Assembly (NCBI GenBank): GCA_947646735.1
Contig: CANTFK010000054.1
Coordinates: 454,429 to 518,428, forward strand
Length of the DNA: 64,000 nt
Direction of reading: 5' to 3'
Origin: Peronospora farinosa
Taxonomy: Eukaryota; Oomycota; Peronosporomycetes; Peronosporales; Peronosporaceae
Part shown: positions 33,258-43,253 of the stretch, one piece after another
Layout: every line of letters starts with the position of its first letter
Numbering within the stretch: position 1 is the stretch's first letter
Made by a program: the position numbers and the translations under genes
The notes under the pieces: model-generated
Seen by the model: the letters and a program-made list of their open reading frames with translations, nothing else
Database searches by the model: none
What the model was told of the DNA's origin: nothing

Positions 33258-33812
33258 GAGAGGGGGGGGGATGGGGTGAGATGGGGTGGGGTGTCACGAA
33301 GAGACGGAGCGCTTCTTCTTTTCACTTTGTGCGTTATCCCCCCCCCCCCCCTCCCGGGCCCTTCCCCTTGTTTTTTTCGCTCTGTGCATATAATGTGCGG
33401 TTACATGTGAGAATATAAAGAAGCAGAGGGATATAAGAGATGATGGGGATATGTAGGGATGAAGTAACGAGTTGTAGTATGGAATCGTGTAGAGGAACGA
33501 CAAAGAAATATGTATTGTGAAAGTATATTAGATGCTACGTTTAGCGACAGCGTTAGGTAAAAATTTTACGCTCAGCAAGTAGTATCTAACGTGGATTTTG
33601 ACTAGTATACGGCCAATGGGGACACGTAATTTGGACCAGATGGTCAGTATAGAAACGTCGTAGTTTTTCGCAACTACACAACATAAGTTTCGAAAATATG
33701 TATACTAGAGGATAGAAACGAAGTATTCCATATCGGACGACCTCGTGTATTCTCCTACTTAACGATATTTATTATATGAACGAACTTTCGAATGGGTTTT
33801 GCTCCTTTGTGA
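33258..33812. other. Intergenic with long G and C runs
   Basis: Just upstream of the kinase ATG are a G8-G9 run (about 33261) and a C14 run (about 33339-33352), so opposite-strand homopolymers could pair. The rest is AT-rich 5' flank and the N6AMT1 3' flank. No gene is seen. Confidence 0.6.
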
Positions 33813-34746
33813 TTACATCAGCGGTCTTGTAAACTTTAGAATCGATAGCCGCTCATTCTTAGCTTTAGTTGAGCGAAGAACCTTGTAAGACATACAGGTC
33901 GACATTCATAAATATTGGTGAAGCTGTTGCATACAATAAATGTATTAATAAGAGCAATAGAACGCACCGTCATTTCGAATCCGTCCATGGACAGAATTGC
34001 AGCGATCTCGTTGGGTCTGTTCTCTTCAACTACAACCATGTAGAATACACCACGAGGAGACAACAAAGTCTTGAGTTTCGGCAGCAAACGATCAATCACT
34101 TCACGTCCATGAAGACCTCCCGCCCACGCAGCTTCAATGCCTCTGTAAAACAATCTCTATGTCACTTCATTGCCTTAACGAAGTAGTTTAAGCAAAACGT
34201 ACATCGATCCGACTTCCTCCGACGGAGTCGGCACGTACGGTGGGTTGAACAATAGAACATCAACTAAGCCCTACCTCACAACAGCATTTAGTAAGTTGCT
34301 AGTAAAAAGGCAGAGCTATTGCTGTCGACTATGCTTACTACCTCTATCCGTGGCTCGTAGCATTGCAACAAGTCTGTGCGTACAATATCAAACATTTGAG
34401 TTTGGTTGTTCATTGCCGTTTGTTGCGCAACATGCGCCGCCAATGGATTAATATCGGTTGCTAAAAACAGCGACTGTGTCCCCCATTGCTGCAATTGTGT
34501 CGCCAAATACACAAACACTGCACCACTACCACATCTGTATGGAAGGAGTTGTTTATCAATGCATTTGCAGCCATCCGATATAAGATTTGTGTCCATCACG
34601 CACCCAATTTCGACGCAGATTGTAGGGTCTAGTGCCACTAATTGAGGCAATTCATCTTGCAATGCATCCACGAATAGAAAAGTGTCTTCAGCTGGTTCGT
34701 ACACGTTGCAGTCGTATGCCATAGTAATCACGGGTAGTTCTGCCAT
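33813..34746 (-). CDS. eRF1 glutamine methyltransferase (N6AMT1 / Mtq2 type)
   Basis: Five exons: 34746-34604, 34534-34342, 34270-34203, 34142-33968, 33881-33813; introns of 60-86 nt, all GT-AG; 215 aa, almost the 214 aa of human N6AMT1. The joins restore the SAM-binding EIGCGSGAV motif across intron 1, the NPPY catalytic motif (NPPYVPTP) in exon 3, GIEAAWAGG in exon 4 and a final SILKF-type strand in exon 5. The family, with Trm112, methylates the GGQ glutamine of release factor eRF1. The in-frame sum over all five exons strongly supports the model. Confidence 0.9.
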
Positions 34747-35080
34747 TGTCTCGATTATTCAAATGCTGTGCAGTGAATGTACACCACAGGATGGGAATAT
34801 ATAGATGGCTACAATAGCTGACAAGTGAAGATGAAGATATTGATTACAACTTGCATTCTTCATGACGTAAAGGTGACTCTACATGACAATCAGGAGGCTG
34901 CAAAGCTGTCGACTAGACACGCATTATAGCAGCAGTATCTAAAAACCTAATGCCACAAATAAACAGATTTTTCATTGAAAAAGCGATCCATCTCTGCTGC
35001 GTTACCCTTCAGTACGAAGGCATGCATCGAGATTCCAGCGACTTGTCAGCTCCTTTTCGTCCATTTTTGCCGCTTAAGCT
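34747..35080. other. Intergenic between N6AMT1-like and Myb/SANT-like genes
   Basis: The presumed 5' region of the methyltransferase and 3' region of the next gene, both on the minus strand. Nothing else is visible. Confidence 0.6.
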
Positions 35081-36133
35081 TCATCGCTCGATATCACCTT
35101 GAAACCCATTCTCGCCACCCAATTTCGACTGTAAATACTCGAGTAACCGCTTCTGCAACTCAATTTCCTGTTCCCGAAGTTCCGTCTCCTTCTGACGCTG
35201 ATCCATATCAAATTGAATCTTTCTCTCAATCAGCTCTAAAATTCGTGTGCGGAAGTTATCACTATTACTACTGGATTGGACATCGGATGATGCAACAGAA
35301 ATGGTTTTGACATCCAAAGGAGTGTCCAATTTCTGCCGTTTCTGCGGTAATGTCGGAGATGATGAAGTAGACGAAGGATGGAGCTCTCCACTTTCACTTT
35401 TAGTCCCAATAGTCGTCTCTTTGCCATTACCATCAACCGTCATCTGTCCTGCCATCTTGTGATTCTTTCTAATCAATGTGTCGTTGATCTCACGTAAAAT
35501 AGCCTCTTTTCGAGAGTTTTCTTCCATTGTCCCGTGTTTAAATAGTTTGTCGTGTTTACCATCAGTATACATTTTCATAAGCGCCGTCACGCGATCACTA
35601 CAAGAGTAGGTATATATAAGATATGACAGGTTATTAACACATCAGTATTAACCAGCACGAAAAATCATAAATTTCAAACAACACTAGAATTTAAATCAAA
35701 AAACCCACCGACATGTGTGCCATGAAAAAGCTGCTGGGTTTTTAAACCCTTGGACTCCCACGGATTCAGCCACATTTTGCCACATCTGAAGTCTCGTCCC
35801 GTGCTTAGCCGTGAACGGATTATTGACTTGTAACGCCTCTAGTAACATCACGTCCATTGCTCCATTAAATTTGGCGTATCTACCACGTACTATGGGCTTC
35901 TGGGATGGTACCTGTGCTTCTACCTGCAATAATTGAATGGGTTACATAAAAATATAAAGTATGAGAGGTTATAATATATTCGTAAATCTTGTCGCTCTGT
36001 ATTAGAAACAGTAAGGACCGCATACGAAGCTTTTGTGTGACACACGCAGCCTATCGAGCTCATTGCCCCGCTCTATTTGTAAGGTATATAAGGTCGTACC
36101 GGTGCTCGTCGGTTCACTTCCTTCTTCTGACAT
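35081..36133 (-). CDS. Myb/SANT-like DNA-binding protein
   Basis: Three exons: 36133-36100, 35919-35709, 35597-35081; 253 aa, in phase at every join. Residues about 20-95 form a Myb/SANT-like (trihelix/MADF-like) module: GRYAKFNGAMDVMLLEAL, NPF, MWQNVAESV and, across intron 2, CRDRVTALMKMY, the pattern of an expanded oomycete family. The C-terminal half is Ser-rich and then a coiled coil (about 200-245) rich in Glu/Arg/Gln that could mediate dimerisation. A DNA-binding role is inferred from the fold. The tiny first exon (11 codons) is the least certain part. Confidence 0.65.
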
Positions 36134-36310
36134 AATGTCTACCAAACTTTTTTCGGCACCCGAAAAGTCTCAAAATGGGTGGTATTTTCTCTATTTTCTT
36201 CCAGCAACATAAATATAGAAACAATAATCACAATTATACAAGCAACATAAAATCAGTTTCAACGTCGAAAAATATGCTTTTACGTTTAGCGAAAGGCTTC
36301 TGTCATGCGT

Positions 36311-37412
36311 TTACTTGGTCTCTTCATCCGTAGCTTCAATCGACTTGACAGCCATTTCAAGTGCACCTTTGAATGTGCGATTACCCCCTATGAATCCAGC
36401 GTTGTGTACAAACGTACATCCTTCAATACCAGACACACGCGACAATTCTTCATTACGCAGACTGCGCCAAAGTGGCAGCAGTCCTTTGCGCAGTGCAAAC
36501 GATCCTGGCTCAACATTGAGTGCCTGCACACGAGTCATATTACCCGTTGGGTCATTGTAAAGCACAAACTTGATTTGGCCTTGGATCAGGAGTTTCTCTT
36601 CCAGGTCGTATAAATGAGACTTCCATGGACAGAATTTAGGAAAATGGACAATTTCACCGGACTTGTGGGTCTCAAAGCGATTGGCAACCGCTTTTTCAAC
36701 GATCTCGCGAGCCGGTAGCCACGAGTACACGAGATCGTGGATAGCATCCGTAAACTCGGTGATTGTCATGTACATGGCTTGCTTGAATTGTCTGCTCATC
36801 CCCTGCTCATCCTGGGATTCATTCCAGCGAGGGTTCAAATAACTCACACGACTGCTAAGAGTTGTCGACACCTGATAGTTATATTTGAGCTTAGCATCAC
36901 CAGCACTTGCCACCTCGACACCATTATCGATGCCATCAATGTGCTCGATAAAGTTCTTGTATGCTTTTCGATACAGAATATCCAGCGTCTCGTCGTCCAA
37001 CTTTGTGGGATCAGCCAGCTTCTTGAATGATCTCACGACCGAAATGCTTGTACACGAGACCAGCACTTGACAATTTAATGTCGCAGTGGTCAAAAGTATC
37101 CGTGAAGCTGCGCTGGTGATGGTCAAAACGGAGCGTCTCTGGGTCGTAGGTACCACCCACGTCTACAACCACCTCACATTGAGCAAGTTTTGCCTCGTCA
37201 CGTGTGCGCAGTACGTCGTGGGCCGCAAATTTGGGCAAAAGTTTGAGCATTGATACAGCCAATGCCTCATCACAATGGAACGTGCCATTGTGCGTACCAA
37301 TGAGCTTTGTAGAAGTACTTGCAGTTTGTGACATTACTAGTACATCGCGGAAGGCTTCGAAGCACGGGGCAGAAGCCACAAACACGGCAGCTTTAGTTGG
37401 GGTGGCCGCCAT
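36311..37412 (-). CDS. MYG1: MYG1-family metal-dependent exonuclease (UPF0160), frameshifted
   Basis: The ATG at 37412 precedes a short N-terminal leader and the conserved GTHNGTFHCDEALA and FDHHQR motifs of the DHH-like MYG1 family. Then come KHFGREII, GIDNGVE, WKSHLYDLEE, CTFVHNAGFIGG and the C-terminus, giving about 366 aa. Around 37019-37026 the frame changes by one base (excess of one), between the HFGREII and LADPTK segments. All flanking motifs are intact, so this is either an assembly indel or a recent loss. MYG1 is a 3'-5' RNA exonuclease of nucleus and mitochondria in other eukaryotes. It is head to head with the NSUN6 gene (217 bp). Confidence 0.8.
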
Positions 37413-37629
37413 GATAGATATCAATTTGAAGTGGATTGGCCACCACTGATAAGTAATGACTTGGATTCAGTATGGGTATCTGAACAACGGAGCATCGCAC
37501 GTCGCAAAAATATTAACATCGAAAGTATTACAATTGGTGTAGTACAAAACCAATGTAGCTCTTACAATAGTACTTTGCATTACTATCATATACTACCAGT
37601 TTGACACCACGTATGAATAATTGGCCATC

Positions 37630-39169
37630 ATGGCATCACTGGACATCACGACGTTAGCTGCTTTTTCCGTATGTTTTCCTGACCAAGTCGAAAAGAATCT
37701 ACGTGCTGCATATAGTGAACCTCATTGGACCAATATCAAGCGTGCTCTTGCTCGACCGTAAGTATTATTGTAAAAACCATGTCAAAGTCCCCCTTACACA
37801 TTCAACTAATATTTTTTTTATTGAATACAATGTAATCAGACCTGCGTTTACTGCTGTTCGAGTAAATACATTGAAATTGTCACGTGATGAAGCATTGCAA
37901 GCTCTTAAACCTCATTTGGACAAGTTTAATACTGAATTAGTAGAGCTCGATACCAGTCGTCAGCCAATTGAAGCCTTTGTCCATCCATCGTTACCGGACG
38001 TGATAATGATTCCTTCATCACCCAGTGGACAAGCCATTGTCGAGTTTAATTCGGAACTCAAGAGTATCGTTGTGGATCGACTTTGTGGCGAAGCAGTGCT
38101 ACGTGGGAGCGACATTTTTGCTCGAGGAGTTATGAGTGCCAGCAGTGGCATTAATGCTGAAGATCAGGTCAATGTCTTTGTTGATCTTGACCACAACCAC
38201 ACGCGTGGAAGTGACTTTGCAACACACAGGGGACGCAAGCTTTTGATTGCTCGTGGCGTGACCAAGATGGCAAGAACGGAGATATTTCGTGCTGTGAGAG
38301 GACAGGCAGTGACTCAATTGGTCCGAGTTTGTCCTGATGCACCACCGATGAACGGTGTATTACGGGGCCAGATCTACGTGCAGAATTTGCCGTGTTCGGT
38401 GGTTGCACATGCATTGGATCCGCAAGAGGGCGATGTGATTCTAGACATGTGTGCAGCGCCCGGAGGAAAAACTTCCCACGTGGCTACTTTGATGCGAAAT
38501 AAAGGCGCACTAATAGCTTGCGATCGCTCGAAGCGGAAAGCACTGGAGCTACGTACATTGTGCGAAGATCTTCAACTCGAGTGTGTCGTACCGCTTAAGA
38601 TGGATTCAACACATGCTGTGCTACCTAAAGAGAAGGTCGACACAATGCTGGCTGCCACGCAAGAAAAGGACTTCACGAGTGTGGCGCAGGTTGTAGCTCG
38701 CGCAAAGGAGAACACTCCAGGCCAAGCGCGCTTGTTGCAGGTGGAGGGATTCTTTCCTGAAACTTTCGACCGTATCTTGCTAGACCCGCCTTGCTCAGCG
38801 CTAGGCTTGCGTCCACGGTTGCTTCACGCTAGTGATACGGACAACTTGGACGAGTTTGTCAAGATGCAGCGCAACTTTTTGTGGGTTGCAGCATTCCTAC
38901 TTAAACCTGGCGGCACGCTCGTGTACTCGACATGCACGATCAATCCGAAAGAGAACGAGCAGATGGTGCATCACGCGCTCGAAAATTATCCGCTGAAACT
39001 TGTTTCTCAAGGCAAAGCTCACCTCGGCGACCGCGGGCTGCCAGGTCAGGGCCTCAACGAGCACGAAGCGTCCCTCGTACAACGCTTTGACCCATCGAAC
39101 ATTGAGCTAGATACCATGGGCTTCTTTTGCGCCAAGTTCCTCAAGACAGGACCTATCCGACAGGAGTAG
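37630..39169 (+). CDS. NSUN6: NSUN6-type RNA cytosine-5 methyltransferase with PUA domain
   Basis: Exon 1 37630-37757, intron 37758-37839 (GTAAGT...AATCAG), exon 2 37840-39169; 485 aa. A PUA-like RNA-binding domain lies at about 130-240 (GSDIFARGVMS to RGVTKMARTEI). It is followed by the Rossmann methyltransferase with DMCAAPGGKTSH (SAM-binding), LLDPPCSALG (motif IV with its Cys) and STCTINPKENE (motif VI with the nucleophile Cys). The internal PUA insertion is characteristic of NSUN6, which methylates C72 of certain tRNAs. Both catalytic cysteines are present. Confidence 0.9.
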
Positions 39170-40811
39170 GTTACTGCAGCATATTCCGCAGTAATAGCGG
39201 AATATAGCTACGACCCAACGATGTTCCTGCTCTTTACCTCTCCATGCTTGCAAGTGCGAGCAAACGTCGAGTTCAAGGTGACCAGCATCATCGTCTCATA
39301 GTCGAGTGACATGGATGTCGAAAACCTGCCAGCGTCACATACCCCTTACATCTTCTACCCAACATATTCCTAACTTAACAGGCCTGCAAGATCCAACCCA
39401 ATCGTTTTCATGCCTCAAACTTCCAGCAAAGCATCAATCAGGACGCCATCATCTGGGAAACATACAAGAGGAACGACATTCATCGTGAACGTCGTCTTTT
39501 TGTGCAAACATCGAGCTCCACAGAAGTCAAAGACAGGATCGTAAAAATGCTGATGGAGACTGCGCGCCCGGTTAGCAGACCGTCGTGAGATCGTATCATC
39601 GACATCGAGTCTTTCTACCACTTGTTCGTTCCACGATTAACGCTACGCCATGCAGTACCTACCACGACAAAAGTCTATGCGACTGGCACCCACAAACCGA
39701 AGGTGGTCAAGACACTCGAACCCGATCGCATGAGCGAGTGCCGCAGCTACAGGTGCTGACGCCGTTTGTCAAAGAAGCACGATCTGCGAACTAACATCTA
39801 AATGAGAGCCTAACTATATTCACGTCATACGTCTACGACTAGATATGCCTCGTAAGCATTCCATCCTTTTGATCAATCTCTTTTACATAAAGAGACAAAG
39901 AGGAAAAGCGTGGTGTTGAAGAATGTGTTTCCGTGCATGTACGACAGGATGTATACATCTGTCCCCGGGAGGTCAACGAGCCAGTCCATACTAGCGACCT
40001 CGTAGTGATCTACACTATGATGTTCCGACAGCAAAACGTTGCATGGCAATAAATTGTTGAGCCTTCAGGCCTTTCAGATCTCGTTAAATGCAGGACATCA
40101 ACTACCTGATCCTCAAACCATAATCCGACATGTATTGCTTGAAGGTCAGACAGAACCAGTTGATTCTCAACTACTAGCAGCTAGTAGTTGAGACAGTTCA
40201 TACCATTCATCCGCGTCAAAAAAGTTCCAGACTCAATATGAAGCTGCATTAGACATCCAGAAACGCCCGACCAGCGCCTGTCGCCTGCCAATGGGCAAAG
40301 CATTCGCATTTTCCGGTCCAAGCTGTTGTCACAGCTGTAGCTTTTTCAACCGATGCGTTCACAGTCAAATCCCGTCACAACATTCAAGTATTCAGCTGCT
40401 GATGAGGGAAGGCTGAATGTATTTGCTTCGGACCCAGAACCAGGTCAGTCATGAAAAGCCAGCACGCTCTACGACACGATGACCATTTTCAAGTCTTAGC
40501 ATTGTTAGGTGCTCCCCTAATAGGCTGCAATCATCCCCATACTGTAGTAATTCAAGTCAAATGTACCCCGGCACGCAAGGCTATTCTATTCACCAGCTGG
40601 AACCATAGGGGACTGTACCATCGTGTATAATACAGGTTTGACAGCTGAGGTTGTGGCAAGACCTTGCGTCGTTCCACCGAGCACGTGAAAGGGATCTGCT
40701 TTTACGTGTAAACGTTAGTATTTTTTTTCTGTGGCCGCGCATCGATCGACAAATCCACTCTTGTCTCGCAGTGTAAATAATTCTAGGTTGCAAGCACTTG
40801 TCAGCAACAGA
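39170..40811. other. Intergenic before the CAP cluster, no supported gene
   Basis: The plus frame at about 39400-39800 is mostly open (for example DRIVKMLMETARP) but has stops and no recognised domain; it may be a mobile-element remnant. The final 100 bp include the leader of CAP paralog 1, where the frame is open upstream of the ATG at 40812 but without an in-frame ATG. Confidence 0.5.
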
Positions 40812-42668
40812 ATGAAAGTATCAACAAGTCTCGTTGTGGCAGCTGTCTTGGTTGCATTGAGCACGAGCGTAAACGCCAAGACGGCGAGCACATCCGTCTT
40901 TGCATCAGAGCCATCAGATAGTGATCCCACCGAGGAACTATCGTTGAGCTCGGAGTCCACGGCCGAACAATCGGACAAAGATAACTCGAAATCTCTGGTC
41001 GATACGAAAGACGCCACGGGCGACCCACCTGAAGATCTATACGATTTCGATGCACCTTGTGCATCGGATGACGGAGACACGAAGAAAGGCCTCACGGGGG
41101 AACAATCTGAAGAAGATAGCTCGACCCCGCTATACGATTTCGATGCACCTTGTGAACCGGATGGAGGAGACACGAAGGGAGGTCTCACGGACGAACAATC
41201 TGACGAAGATAGCTCGACCCCGCTCTACGATTTCAGCTCGCCTTCTTGCGCATCGGATCCGGACCAAATTGGCGGCTTTACTGATGAAGAAAAAGCGATC
41301 TGGATCGAGCGTCACAACTATTTCCGAGTAGCAGCTTTGCCCTGGGCAGCAGGTAATATGAAACGAATGAATTGGGACGATGAGTTGGCCAAGGAAGCCG
41401 CATCGACGGCTGAAAGTTGCACTGCTGAAACAACTGCCGGTCTTAACGTCTTTAAGGCCACGTCAACGGACTCATCATCGGTGATTGACGAAGCGCTCAA
41501 TGATTGGGCTGTCAAGCCTGCACTGTCTAATATCGGATCAGTCGTTCCGCCGGCAAAGGAAGGCGATTCCGTTGGCGCGGGACTTTACAACTCATACACA
41601 CAAGTGATCTGGGCTGAAACGACTAGCGTCGGATGTGCGATGGCCAGTTGCTCTGGCGGATCGATGGTCGTGTGTAAATACTCGCCGGCAGGGAACGACG
41701 GCAAGTCGCCATGGTTTGTCCACGCTGCACAGGCGAAGCTTTGTCCGACAGGAACCACAGCTGTTCTCGGGCTTTGCGTTGTTGAAGGAGACCCGGCCAA
41801 TAAACTTATTGCGCCAATCCCCAAAGGAAAATCGAGTCTCGAGGTTTATTCAACGTTCATAGCCGACATCATGGCAACAATTCTGAAAGCAGCAAAGGCG
41901 AGAGATGCGCCTGGAGCCGATCCCGTAGCTGTAGTTTCTCCGGATGGATCAGTATCCGAATTGACTAAAGAACCGAGTGCCTCCGATACGGAAGCATCAC
42001 CAGATCCCTTAACTGATGACAAAACCGAAGCGACCGGTGAAGGAAAGGAGGCCACCAGTGAAGACCTCTCAACCTCGGATTTGTCCACTTTGACGGGCTC
42101 CCTGCCGCAAAAGAGCAAGTCGCTTGATATGTTTAAGGATTTAGGTGAGAGCTCGGAGACCAGTCCATCCACGTCCTCTGGAGAAAAATCTTCAGGTACA
42201 GTGAAGCCTAGCTCGGAAAGTGGTGGGGACAATGAAACGCCAACCGAGTCGGCTGAGCTGGGTGACCCTACCAAAGAAGAATCGGCAGAGCTGGGTGACC
42301 CTACTAAACAAGAATCGGCAGAGCTGGGTGACCCTACCAAAGAAGAATCGGCTGAGCTGGGTGACCCTACTAAACAAGAATCGGCTGAGCTGGGTGACCC
42401 TGCCAAACAAGAATCGGCTGAGCTGGGTGACCCTACCAAACAAGAATCGGCTGAGCTGGGTACCTCCTCGAACTCGGATTTGAAAGCTACAGCCATGGCG
42501 AACACCCAGTCGTCCATTATCACTAGTAACGGTGGTGGACCGTCGCCAGCAGCTATCGCCGGTATAGTTGTGGCGGGTGTCGTGGCCGTTGCCGTCGTGG
42601 CTGTCTTCATAAGCTATCGTAAGAATCAGCAGCGACAGCGTGATATTATGCAAGACGGTGGTGTTTAA
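40812..42668 (+). CDS. Membrane-anchored CAP (SCP/PR-1-like) protein 1
   Basis: 618 aa. Residues 1-18 are a signal peptide (MKVSTSLVVAAVLVALSTSV). An acidic Ser-rich region follows, with three YDF phrases (two YDFDAPC, one YDFSSPS) that each carry a Cys (about residues 75-150). Next is the CAP domain (about 155-330: ERHNYFR, SYTQVIWAETTSVGCAMASC, VVCKYSP), a long Ser/Glu-rich stalk ending in the 11-residue SAELGDPTKEE repeat, a transmembrane helix (about 580-602) and a short cytosolic tail RKNQQRQRDIMQDGGV. CAP domains bind sterols or lipids in many eukaryotes. The anchor and tail are shared with CAP 2. The outward role is unknown. Confidence 0.88.
   Translation: MKVSTSLVVAAVLVALSTSVNAKTASTSVFASEPSDSDPTEELSLSSESTAEQSDKDNSKSLVDTKDATGDPPEDLYDFDAPCASDDGDTKKGLTGEQSEEDSSTPLYDFDAPCEPDGGDTKGGLTDEQSDEDSSTPLYDFSSPSCASDPDQIGGFTDEEKAIWIERHNYFRVAALPWAAGNMKRMNWDDELAKEAASTAESCTAETTAGLNVFKATSTDSSSVIDEALNDWAVKPALSNIGSVVPPAKEGDSVGAGLYNSYTQVIWAETTSVGCAMASCSGGSMVVCKYSPAGNDGKSPWFVHAAQAKLCPTGTTAVLGLCVVEGDPANKLIAPIPKGKSSLEVYSTFIADIMATILKAAKARDAPGADPVAVVSPDGSVSELTKEPSASDTEASPDPLTDDKTEATGEGKEATSEDLSTSDLSTLTGSLPQKSKSLDMFKDLGESSETSPSTSSGEKSSGTVKPSSESGGDNETPTESAELGDPTKEESAELGDPTKQESAELGDPTKEESAELGDPTKQESAELGDPAKQESAELGDPTKQESAELGTSSNSDLKATAMANTQSSIITSNGGGPSPAAIAGIVVAGVVAVAVVAVFISYRKNQQRQRDIMQDGGV
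42249..42464 (+). repeat. 33-bp tandem repeat in the CAP 1 stalk
   Basis: Six full units of 33 bp, then a partial seventh, encode SAELGDPTKEE or SAELGDPTKQE (one unit has AKQE). Units differ by one or two bases, mostly alternating GAAGAA and CAAGAA. The reading frame is preserved and the antisense open frames here are a by-product of the periodicity. Confidence 0.95.
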
Positions 42669-43253
42669 GTCCAAGGAATAATTTCGCGACCATCAAGTTC
42701 GAGCCCACATTGTAGGGATATTGCAAGGGTGATTGAGTGATTGAGTGCTACCATAGCGGTGAGGACAAGCATTGGTGATCAGAAAAACCAACGATAAAGT
42801 CAATTGTTTTTTTTCTTTTACTTCTACAGCCATGATGGCATGATTTGAATGTAAAAAAGTTCGTGCATGATATAAACAAGCACCTTGTGCTATTCAACTT
42901 GACGATGCATATTCACACACTGAGACATTCTAATTCTTCAAAGTCATATGAATGAGGTGGGTAGGTATTCAGGGTGACAAAAATGTACTGATTTGATTGA
43001 ATTCGTCAAGTCGCCCCTTTTTCAAATCAATTTGTATGAAAGGTTCCTTGTAGTTCTTTTGGTAGCTCAAATATTACAGTACTATTATTAATTCTATGAG
43101 GCTATCGTTTCGACGTGTGTGTCTTACAATTTGCAACTGTAAAAGCGCAGCAGAAAAAAAAGGTTACGTCAGACATAAATTACCGAGTCAGTAGTACCTT
43201 GTGCTTTCATTCTTTCATATTTTAATTTGATTATCAGCGTGAAGCAAGACCTC
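42669..43253. other. Intergenic between CAP 1 and CAP 2
   Basis: AT-rich spacer with no open frame of note. Presumed terminator of CAP 1 and promoter of CAP 2. Confidence 0.6.

Noticed and set aside
37011..37156. Programmed frameshift in MYG1
   Set aside because: No slippery site or downstream structure is evident, and similar breaks occur in several unrelated genes, which points to indels instead.
41846..42610. 254-codon open frame antisense to CAP 1
   Set aside because: It covers the 33-bp repeat, whose periodicity keeps several frames open; the sense protein has a signal peptide, CAP domain and anchor.
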